Origin: Paracoccus caeni
GTDB lineage: Bacteria > Pseudomonadota > Alphaproteobacteria > Rhodobacterales > Rhodobacteraceae
Direction of reading: 5' to 3'
DNA: 64,000 nucleotides
NCBI RefSeq assembly: GCF_016629665.1
Contig: NZ_JAEPRQ010000003.1
Coordinates: 310,001 to 374,000 of the forward strand
Both the position numbers and the translations under genes were made by a program. How positions within the stretch are numbered: position 1 is the stretch's first letter; each line of letters begins with the position of its first letter. Shown here piece after piece: positions 34,600 to 41,456 of this stretch. The notes under the pieces were generated by a model. That model was not told the origin of the DNA, made no database searches, and was given only the letters and a program-made list of their open reading frames with translations.

Positions 34600-35019
34600 T
34601 CAGTCCCCCTCGTTCAGATAGAAGGGATAAACCATGTTGTAGAAAGCGTTGGAGCGGCGGACGACATAGTCGATCTCGATCCGCATCAGGTTCGGATCAT
34701 CGGGATCGGCCAAAGCGGTGACCCGCTCAACAGTGATGCGCGGCTCTTGATCCAGCAGCGCGCTGCGGACGGCATCCTCGACCCGGCGGTGAATGACCGA
34801 GGTGTTTGGCGAGAACAGGAACCGCCGCAGGCCCGCACCATGGGCGGGCAGCATCACCCTTTCGCCCGGATTGACGCGCAGGATCATCTCGACCGCCTGT
34901 TCGACGTCTTCCTCATAGCGGGCCCAGGTCAGGCGACCGCCGACGGGACGGACGGGAAAGGCCCAGCCGACGCCCAGATAGGGGCGGGGTCCGGTCAGTC
35001 TGGGATCCGCTTCGGCCAT
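34600..35019 (-). CDS. gp25/GPW-family baseplate wedge protein (Afp9-like)
   Basis: A 139-residue protein from the ATG at 35019; the longer frame to 35241 overlaps the PAAR-like gene and has no supporting homology. Residues 30-125 match the gp25 lysozyme-like wedge family: RYEEDVEQAVEMILRVNPGE, RVMLPAHGAGLRRFLFSPN and VEDAVRSALLDQEPRITVER. The family links sheath to baseplate and nucleates sheath assembly. Confidence 0.93.
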   Translation of the reverse strand: MAEADPRLTGPRPYLGVGWAFPVRPVGGRLTWARYEEDVEQAVEMILRVNPGERVMLPAHGAGLRRFLFSPNTSVIHRRVEDAVRSALLDQEPRITVERVTALADPDDPNLMRIEIDYVVRRSNAFYNMVYPFYLNEGD

Positions 35020-35023
35020 GATC

Positions 35024-35401
35024 TCAGCCCCCCACCAGCACTTTCGGAAAACCGCCCAGAACGATGCCCGAGGCATTGCCGCTGTTCTGCATCGTCTGAT
35101 CTGACAGCCGCACGATGGGCGAGCCTTCGGCAAAGACCGTGGCCGATGCGGTGACGAATTCGACCGGGCCTGAGGTGACACCGGCCTGCCCCGCCGCATC
35201 GCCGGTGGTCGAAGAGATCGTATCGGCCTGCCGGACGACATTGCTGCCGCCCGCCTTGACGGTGCCGCTGCCCCCCGCCGCCGAAAGCTGGCCGATCGAG
35301 GGATAGGGGATCGGCACAGTCGCCGGTCCGACCTGTGTCAGGCAGACGTTCGGAAAGGCGAAACAGATGCCCCCGGCTGTCGTGGTGATCGGCTTGCCCA
35401 T
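35024..35401 (-). CDS. PAAR-like spike tip protein (DUF4150 type)
   Basis: A 125-residue protein. The segment MGKPITTTAGGICFAFPNVC, then VPIPYPSIGQLS, is typical of the DUF4150 PAAR-like family that caps the spike of type VI and eCIS particles. Gly/Ser/Val-rich repeats after residue 40 (KAGGSNVVRQADTISSTTGDAAG) fit the beta-prism tip. The ATG at 35401 is preferred to a longer reading. It adjoins a DUF2169-like gene, a pairing also seen in type VI loci. Confidence 0.85.
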   Translation of the reverse strand: MGKPITTTAGGICFAFPNVCLTQVGPATVPIPYPSIGQLSAAGGSGTVKAGGSNVVRQADTISSTTGDAAGQAGVTSGPVEFVTASATVFAEGSPIVRLSDQTMQNSGNASGIVLGGFPKVLVGG

Positions 35402-35402
35402 G

Positions 35403-36281
35403 TCAGGACACCTCCAGCGTTGCGTCTTCGAAGCGGTCTTCCCAAGCAAAGGTGACGCGCCAGATCAGGGTGAATTCCTGCCGTCCGCGATCCATCACCA
35501 CGGTATCGACCAGCGGTGTCAGCGACAGCGGCGGGTCCAGCGGCGCGCCCTCTTTCGTCACCGACAGGACCGGCGCGGTCGGGATGGTCAGCAGCGTCAC
35601 CGGATGCGGCAGGGGAACGGTCGTGTCTGTCAGCCGCAGACGGTTGCCGGGGGCGAAGGCGGTCTGTCCGCTCAGCGGGCGACCATTCTGGAAACCGTTG
35701 TCATAGCCATCGGGCAGCTTGTAGCGCGCGCCATCGAATTCATTGAGCCGCCACGGATCGTTGGTTGTCGCATCTCCGGCCAGCGCCAGCCGCCCGCCCG
35801 TTCCCCGCGACTGCCAGCCAAAGGCCACCGCCTGCGCCGGGCCGAAACCCGCGCCGCGATCAATTTCGACCGTGCCGAAGGACGCTGTGGTCAGCACGGC
35901 GTCGATATCGGCGGCCAGATCGGCGTCATAGGGCGCAGGTGGCAGCGGTGTCAGCGAAGGGTCGTTCACGACCGCCGGGATCGCTAGAATATCGTCGACC
36001 ACCACGACATCGGGGGCCGCTTTCCAGACCGAGATATCGGCTTCGTAACGGAACGGCCCGCTTTCGGGCATGCCGTCATATGCCTCGTCCTCGGTCGCCA
36101 CCTCGCCCGGATCGCGCGGTGCGCCATCAAGGCCAAGCCGGGCGCGGGCGATGAAGCTGCCGACCTCCTGAAAGCTGACGATGTCGGTGCCGGGCTGATA
36201 GGTCGCCGCCTGCCCGACAGGCGCGCGGAAGCCGCGCAGGAACATATGCGGCAGGGCGGTATCAGTGGCGTTGACGATCAT
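35403..36281 (-). CDS. DUF2169-like protein next to the PAAR-like tip
   Basis: A 292-residue protein. FRYEADISVWKAAPDVVVVDD (about residues 77-97) resembles the S-D-x-x-x-x-K-P-x-T-D-V-x-V-V motif of DUF2169, and the C-terminal WRVTFAWEDRF fits that family's ending. In type VI systems DUF2169 proteins act as adaptors that help load PAAR-type tips or effectors. Adjacency to the PAAR-like gene supports the same here. The assignment is by motif only. Confidence 0.6.
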   Translation of the reverse strand: MIVNATDTALPHMFLRGFRAPVGQAATYQPGTDIVSFQEVGSFIARARLGLDGAPRDPGEVATEDEAYDGMPESGPFRYEADISVWKAAPDVVVVDDILAIPAVVNDPSLTPLPPAPYDADLAADIDAVLTTASFGTVEIDRGAGFGPAQAVAFGWQSRGTGGRLALAGDATTNDPWRLNEFDGARYKLPDGYDNGFQNGRPLSGQTAFAPGNRLRLTDTTVPLPHPVTLLTIPTAPVLSVTKEGAPLDPPLSLTPLVDTVVMDRGRQEFTLIWRVTFAWEDRFEDATLEVS

Positions 36282-36293
36282 GATGCCCTCCGT

Positions 36294-36830
36294 TCAGTTC
36301 AGGTTGATGACGGTTCCGGTGACGGTGATGCCCGCCAGCGCGAAGGTGATCTTGTTGCTGTCGTCCAGTTGGATGGTCAGGGTCTTTGCCGCATCGTCCA
36401 TCTCGATCTTCATGCCGCCTTTGGATTGCAGCAGCACCTTGCCCGCCTGCTTGGTGTCGTCGAAGGTCAGCTGATGCCCCTCACGCGAGACGATGGTGCG
36501 GGTGTTGTTCGATGAGGAGGTATCGGCATCCGGCGGCGGCGGGTCTTGCGAGGACCACAGCGCGCCAAGGATGATCGGGTAATTCTCGTCATTATCGACG
36601 AAGCCCACCACCACCTCATCCCCCTGCTCGTAGGGGAAATAGGCGCCGCGTTCCTTGCCTGCCATGAAGCTTGCGGCGCGGGCGGGCGCGCTGTCCGAGC
36701 GGACATTGCCGCTTAGCCATGTCAGGATATAGCCACGCTCATCGATGGATTTGACCTCGGCCAGCCGCAATCCGCGAACATCGCCGGGGCGGGAGGCGGC
36801 ATTCATCGCGGTGAAGATGGAATGTCTCAT
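36294..36830 (-). CDS. gp5-like spike protein with OB-fold (Afp8 C-terminal half)
   Basis: A 178-residue protein from the ATG at 36830, which overlaps the stop of the upstream hub gene (ATGA). An OB-fold is recognised by RPGDVRGLRLAEVKSIDERG, the block AYFPYEQGDEVVVGFVDNDE and the strand YPIILGALWSS, as in the gp5/VgrG base. The C-terminal Gly/Lys beta-repeat (LQSKGGMKIEMDDAAKTLTI) would form the needle prism. In many relatives hub and spike are one VgrG chain; here they are two coupled genes. Confidence 0.9.
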   Translation of the reverse strand: MRHSIFTAMNAASRPGDVRGLRLAEVKSIDERGYILTWLSGNVRSDSAPARAASFMAGKERGAYFPYEQGDEVVVGFVDNDENYPIILGALWSSQDPPPPDADTSSSNNTRTIVSREGHQLTFDDTKQAGKVLLQSKGGMKIEMDDAAKTLTIQLDDSNKITFALAGITVTGTVINLN

Positions 36831-38098
36831 GCAGCGGCCCCCGGATAGGTCGAGGGGTCCAGCATCCCCGGACGGCGCAGCGATGATTTGGTCATGTAGC
36901 CAGCGCCGTTCAGCGTGTGAACGGTCTGGGTGACATACCACATGCCGTCGAAAGGGGCGTGGAACCCGGTCAGGTTCAGATGGATGCCGGGCCGAATGCG
37001 GGTGAAGCCGATGGTGCTGATCTCGGCCGTCAGAAACTCGCGCAAGCCGGTACGCAACGCGGCGATGGCGGCCAGCCGGGCGCGTTCGATATCAAGGTTC
37101 TTGGCATCGACGCTCAGCGAGTTCACCTCTTCGCCCGCATCGCTGAAGGCGGTGCTGCGAGCGGCCACCGGGTCCATCGGTGCGGCGCCGCCTTCGGGCG
37201 CGGGATGCAGGTCGGTCAATACCTCGGCGCGGTTATCGGCGACCGAGACACGCTCTTCGATGGTGCCACGGTCGCGGGGGGTGTTTCCGCGCGCCACCGC
37301 CTCGGTCGGTATATCCCAGACCTTGAACGCAGGCTTGAAGTCGATGATGTCGCGGCCCCATTTCAGTGTGACGATCCTGTCGGCCTGAGCCGCGCGATTT
37401 GGGACGAAGAAGCCCACCGCCTCGCGTCGGGTCGCGCCGGGGGTGGTGATCGGGCTGTCATCCTCGAAGCCTGCGAACAGCTCGAAATCCATGCGCTTGC
37501 CGATCTCGGTCAGAAATTCCATCCGCGATTTCGCCTTCTCATGCGTCACCACGTCGATCGGGGTTGAAAAGGGCGATTGCGGGGCGGGTGCGCCGACGCG
37601 AAGGCCAGCCTCGGAAAACTCCATCTCGGCGATCTCGACCTCGTTGAAGTCGATATAGAGATGGTCCATCTCGGGCTTGACCTTCAGAAGGCTCAGCATG
37701 TCTTCGGTCTTCAGCGTGACCTGCGCCCCGGCATTCGAGGGGAAGTCGAATTCGATGCCGGTGACCTGCGCCATCATCATCGGCGACCAGCCTTCCTGCC
37801 CGTAGCGCATATCGATCCGCAGGATGGTGCCGAAGGACAATTCGCCCAGCTTGTTGTAGCGCCAGATCGGCACGATGGGGCGGTGCGCGTCGTCGTGCCG
37901 CTGATTGTTCAGCACGATATCGGCCTGACCCACACCGGATGCGGTCAGCGTCACCTTGGCGCTGATGATATCGGCCGATACGGGCTGACCGCCGACGGTC
38001 AGTGGCTGCCCGGTTTCGGTCACCAGCCGCACCTGAGGCGCGTGAAAGGCGGTGCCGGGACGCTGGCCTGCGGCGGCCTGAGCCAGATCGCCATCCAT
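36827..38098 (-). CDS. gp27-like hub protein (VgrG N-terminal equivalent, Afp8-like)
   Basis: A 423-residue phage late-control/gp27-like protein. Hub features include YNKLGELSFGTILRIDMRYG, the MAQVTGIEFDFPSNAGAQVT strand pair and the middle helical domain THEKAKSRMEFLTEIGKRMD. The C-terminus LNGAGYMTKSSLRRPGM is typical of eCIS hub proteins. It would form the trimeric ring joining tube to spike and is coupled to the gp5-like gene. Confidence 0.88.
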   Translation of the reverse strand: MDGDLAQAAAGQRPGTAFHAPQVRLVTETGQPLTVGGQPVSADIISAKVTLTASGVGQADIVLNNQRHDDAHRPIVPIWRYNKLGELSFGTILRIDMRYGQEGWSPMMMAQVTGIEFDFPSNAGAQVTLKTEDMLSLLKVKPEMDHLYIDFNEVEIAEMEFSEAGLRVGAPAPQSPFSTPIDVVTHEKAKSRMEFLTEIGKRMDFELFAGFEDDSPITTPGATRREAVGFFVPNRAAQADRIVTLKWGRDIIDFKPAFKVWDIPTEAVARGNTPRDRGTIEERVSVADNRAEVLTDLHPAPEGGAAPMDPVAARSTAFSDAGEEVNSLSVDAKNLDIERARLAAIAALRTGLREFLTAEISTIGFTRIRPGIHLNLTGFHAPFDGMWYVTQTVHTLNGAGYMTKSSLRRPGMLDPSTYPGAAA

Positions 38099-38101
38099 CG
38101 C

Positions 38102-38284
38102 CTAGCCCCCCATGATGCGGCGGACGGTGTCATATTCCTCGGCCAGAAGGTCGAGGATCAGCGGCCGCAGAATTTCGCGCAGGCGTGACAGATCGTCGGT
38201 CGCCTCGGTCGGCGGCGTTGCGGTGATGATCAGCGGCTCGAAGGTGATTTCGGTGACCATGTTGTCGATTTCGGTGTCAGCCAT
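38102..38284 (-). CDS. Small eCIS protein (60 aa, DUF5908-like position)
   Basis: A 60-residue acidic protein between the LysM-like and hub genes, with nine and three bases to its neighbours, which supports a real gene. An N-terminal TEITFEPLIITATPP strand is followed by a helix (LREILRPLILDLLAEEYDTV). Short proteins in exactly this place, often called DUF5908, are common in eCIS operons. The function is unknown. Confidence 0.65.
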   Translation of the reverse strand: MADTEIDNMVTEITFEPLIITATPPTEATDDLSRLREILRPLILDLLAEEYDTVRRIMGG

Positions 38285-38293
38285 GATCCCCTC

Positions 38294-38917
38294 TTACAAA
38301 GCCGGAATTTCAACGATGGCGCCGGGGACCAGCAGCCGCGGGCGGTCGTCGCCATTCGCCTCGGCCAGAACCGTCCACAGCGTCGGGTCGCCATATTCCT
38401 CGGCGGCGATCAGGTCGTAGCGGTCGCCGTGACGGGCGATGCGGGTCTTGGTACGGTCGGGCGATTGCTGGTTGATCTGCGTGTATTGCAGGTTCGCCGG
38501 GGCATAGGCCTTGAGCTTGACCGTCACCCTTGCGCGCAGGATTTTCCCCGCGCTGTCGAACATGCTGAACTTTTCCTTGAACTCGACCATGACGCCGGTG
38601 AAGGTCGTATCGCCCCAAGCGAAGCTACAGACCGGCGGTGCATGAAGGTCGCTGTCGATGGTGATGTATTTCCTGAGCTTCGCCAGATCAGCGGTCAGCG
38701 ATTCCCCGGAATTCGACCTGTCGAGAAACAGCTCTGCCTCCAGCGTCTTCGCCTCGCCGCGCACGAATTGCAGCAGCGGCGTGGAAAGTCCCGGCACCGA
38801 GACCTCGGGGTAGAGCATGTTGGTGGTGACCGTCATCTCGGCCGGGTTGAACATGACCGGCACGCCGGGATCGGCGGCGACAGAGGCATTCGAGAGGGTG
38901 GCGAGTGTCAATGTCAT
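38294..38917 (-). CDS. LysM-containing tube-baseplate protein (Afp7/gp53-like)
   Basis: A 207-residue protein. Residues 15-150 match the CIS tube/baseplate family (VMFNPAEMTVTTNMLYPEVS, then LQFVRGEAKTLEAELFLD and FTGVMVEFKEKFSMFDSAGK). Residues 160-207 form a LysM-like tail (IARHGDRYDLIAAEEYGDPT, LWTVLAEANG, VPGAIVEIPAL). In Afp this protein connects the last tube ring with the spike hub. Confidence 0.88.
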   Translation of the reverse strand: MTLTLATLSNASVAADPGVPVMFNPAEMTVTTNMLYPEVSVPGLSTPLLQFVRGEAKTLEAELFLDRSNSGESLTADLAKLRKYITIDSDLHAPPVCSFAWGDTTFTGVMVEFKEKFSMFDSAGKILRARVTVKLKAYAPANLQYTQINQQSPDRTKTRIARHGDRYDLIAAEEYGDPTLWTVLAEANGDDRPRLLVPGAIVEIPAL

Positions 38918-38926
38918 CCCCGCCCC

Positions 38927-39622
38927 CTAGAACCCGCCAGCAATGGCCGTGGCACCTGCCGACGCCCCGGCCAATGCCGCACCACCCGCAAGCCCGACCA
39001 GACCCGACAGGACCGAATTCAGATCGGCCACGCCGGGGATCAGTGCCAGCGACACCCGCTCGATCTTCTCGGCATGCAGTTCCAGCGCCTCGATGGCGAC
39101 CGCACCCGCCCCCGCGCCTTCGGTCGCATCCAGTTTGGGACCGGCCAGCTTGGCGGGCAGCGCGTTGTGAAAGGTCCATGAGGCGACCGGGAAGGCCATG
39201 CCGGGCAGGCTGGCGCCAAGGCCCGGCACCTCGTAAAGCTTGCGCGTATCCATCAGCACGATGGTGCCGCTTTTGCGGGTCTTGCGCTTGCCGGTGATGA
39301 CCTGATGCTGCCAGTCCCAGAGATCGGTGTTGAAGGTAACACCGCGCTGCAGCACGATCCGCGCATAGCTTGCCCGGTCGAAAAAGTGCAACTCGCTGTC
39401 GTTCTGGCCGCCCTGATGATAGGTCGTCAGCGTGTTCGAGGCGTCCAGCCCCTCGACCGATTTGAAACCGCCCAGAACGAACTGTGTCGCCGCGCTGAGA
39501 ACCGCCGAGCCGACAGTGCTGAGCGCGCCTTCAAGCCCGCCGCCGTTGGAATCCGGGGTGTCCCACATCGTCACCATGAAGTTGACCTTCAGGACCGGCT
39601 GAAACAGCGGGAACACAGCCAT
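38927..39622 (-). CDS. Tail tube protein 2 (gp19-like, Afp5-like)
   Basis: A 231-residue tube-fold protein from the ATG at 39622, which overlaps the upstream sheath stop by one base (TGATG); the longer frame to 39718 is inside that gene. GGFKSVEGLDASNTLTTYHQ, then LQRGVTFNTDLWDWQHQVIT, are the hallmark tube strands. It is longer than the 150-residue tube and ends in a Gly/Ala-rich tail, fitting the distal adaptor ring rather than the bulk tube. Confidence 0.87.
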   Translation of the reverse strand: MAVFPLFQPVLKVNFMVTMWDTPDSNGGGLEGALSTVGSAVLSAATQFVLGGFKSVEGLDASNTLTTYHQGGQNDSELHFFDRASYARIVLQRGVTFNTDLWDWQHQVITGKRKTRKSGTIVLMDTRKLYEVPGLGASLPGMAFPVASWTFHNALPAKLAGPKLDATEGAGAGAVAIEALELHAEKIERVSLALIPGVADLNSVLSGLVGLAGGAALAGASAGATAIAGGF

Positions 39623-40980
39623 CACACAGCCTCCGCCCGTTCGATCACGCCGCCTTCGCGACCGATGCGAAACTCGATGAACTCTGCCGGTTGGGCCAGC
39701 GCGACGCCGATGGTGCATTCAAGGTGGCCCTCGGCGGTGCTTTCGACCGTCTCGACCTTGACGAAAAAGGCGTCCTCGGGCTGCGCGCCTTTCAGCGCGC
39801 CGGTGGCAAAGACGCGGCGCAGGTAATCGACCATCAGTTGGTGGAATTTGATTCTGAGCAGTGCAGTGTTCGGTTCGAACACCATTGGCTGCCCGACCAC
39901 TTCGGCGCTACGGGCAATGGCCGAAAGGCAGCGTCGGGCATTGACGAAGGATAGCGGATCGGCGGCGTCCAGCGGTCCCTGCCATAGCAGTGTCCGCGCG
40001 CCCCAGACCCGGATGCCCTGACCCGGAAAGCTGCGCAAGAGGTTGATCCCGGCCTCATAGGCGCGGGCATTTTCGCGGTCGCCGATGGGCGTCTCCAGCC
40101 CGACCACCCCGCTGACCGGACGGTTCGCCGGTGCGACATGCGGCCCCTCGGCGATATCGGTCGCGGCGAAGATGCCCGCCACCGCCCCGATGGGCGAGCG
40201 CAATTCGACCGGCGCGCCGGGGCTGTCCTGAACCAGCAGCCACGGCCAGTAAAGCGCCCCCAGATCCGAGCCGCCCATGGCCTGCGTCAACCGCGTCCGC
40301 CAATCCATCGCCCGAGCCAGCGTATAGCCCGAAGGCGGCGCAAGCAGGGCGAACCAGCGCCAGCGTTCGCGTTCCAGCCGGGTCAGCAGATATTGCTGTG
40401 CCCAGAGCATGTCGTCAGCCGGGATCGCCCGCCCGAAGGAATGCGCGCTGGCGGCTCCGTGCCCGTTCGCGCCATCGCTGCGGATGGTGCGGCAAGGGCC
40501 GAAACAGGGATTGCCGCGCGGCGGGAGGGGCTCGGCGCGGTCATCCTCGACGACGATTTCCGCATCCAGATCGGGCAGGGCGACCAACATCACCTCGGAC
40601 TGGCGCAGCAGCAGTTCCAGCCCGTGATGTCCGGCCAGATTGTCCAGCCCCAGCATGCGGTTCAACAGTTGCGCCGCAGGCAGCGCATCGACCGAGGCCG
40701 CGACATTGACGATCCACAGCCGCCGCCCGCCATTGGCGAAATAGTCGCGAACGGCCTTGTCCAGCACCGCGCCGGGCGGTGGCGGGACGGGATTGCCCAA
40801 TCCATCCGTGCGATAGGCGGCGACATATCCCTGCCAGTCGTTCACCGCCACGGCCTCGCCCAGATGGCGCGGCCCGGCAATGCCGACGAAGCCCGTCACA
40901 TCCGTCCGCACGCGCGGGAAACCTTCCGCGCGGGGACGGGGGCGGGCATAGACGCCGGGGATCTGATAGGTCATCGCCAT
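39622..40980 (-). CDS. Tail sheath protein 2 (452 aa)
   Basis: A sheath homologue. The N-terminal YQIPGVYARPRPRAEGFPRV, with TGFVGIAGPRHLGEAVAVND, is the usual sheath opening. The C-terminus GIRVWGARTLLWQGPLDAAD, WMFEPN-type segment (VFEPNTALLRIKFHQLMVDY) and LAQPAEFIEFRIGRE are typical sheath C-terminal features. It is shorter and more divergent than the 936-residue sheath and probably forms a baseplate-proximal ring, like Afp4 or Afp3. Confidence 0.9.
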   Translation of the reverse strand: MAMTYQIPGVYARPRPRAEGFPRVRTDVTGFVGIAGPRHLGEAVAVNDWQGYVAAYRTDGLGNPVPPPPGAVLDKAVRDYFANGGRRLWIVNVAASVDALPAAQLLNRMLGLDNLAGHHGLELLLRQSEVMLVALPDLDAEIVVEDDRAEPLPPRGNPCFGPCRTIRSDGANGHGAASAHSFGRAIPADDMLWAQQYLLTRLERERWRWFALLAPPSGYTLARAMDWRTRLTQAMGGSDLGALYWPWLLVQDSPGAPVELRSPIGAVAGIFAATDIAEGPHVAPANRPVSGVVGLETPIGDRENARAYEAGINLLRSFPGQGIRVWGARTLLWQGPLDAADPLSFVNARRCLSAIARSAEVVGQPMVFEPNTALLRIKFHQLMVDYLRRVFATGALKGAQPEDAFFVKVETVESTAEGHLECTIGVALAQPAEFIEFRIGREGGVIERAEAV

Positions 40981-40991
40981 GGGTCAGGGCC

Positions 40992-41444
40992 TCAGCTTAC
41001 GTCAAGCCGCTCGTGAATCAGATCAAGCTGCTCGACCGCGAATTCATTGCCCTTGGCGGACAGGGTCGGGCCGGTCAGCTTGGTCGGCCAGGCATTGGTC
41101 AGCACCCATGTCATCGCCGGGGCGTTGCGGTCATGCTTTTCGTTCAACAGCTTGATCGTCACCGTCCGCGTGGGCGGGAAGGTGGTGCCGCCGTCGCGGG
41201 CCTCTTTCCGCCAGTTCCACAGATAGAGCGAGCCGGTGATCCCCCGCTTCAGCGTTACCGGAGAATATTTCTCGGTCCCCGGCAATTGCCGCATGGCCGA
41301 GGTCGGATCGCTGCCTTCACGGTATTCGACCGGGGTGGTTTCGCTGTCGAGGCCGGTGACCTCGGAGAAGCCCAGAACTTCTTCGTTGTCGATCTCGACC
41401 ACGAAGTTGAAGTTGGAATAGGGGTTCGGTCTTTCGGTTGCCAT
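40992..41444 (-). CDS. Inner tube protein 1 (gp19-like, Afp1-like)
   Basis: A 150-residue tube subunit, the standard length. NPYSNFNFVVEIDNEEVLGF, SEVTGLDSETTPVEYREGSD and the PVTLKRGITGSLYLWNWRKE strand are textbook features. It carries a good AGGAG ribosome site, as expected for the major tube protein. It would stack as hexamers inside the sheath. Confidence 0.95.
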   Translation of the reverse strand: MATERPNPYSNFNFVVEIDNEEVLGFSEVTGLDSETTPVEYREGSDPTSAMRQLPGTEKYSPVTLKRGITGSLYLWNWRKEARDGGTTFPPTRTVTIKLLNEKHDRNAPAMTWVLTNAWPTKLTGPTLSAKGNEFAVEQLDLIHERLDVS

Positions 41445-41456
41445 GTCTCAATGCTC

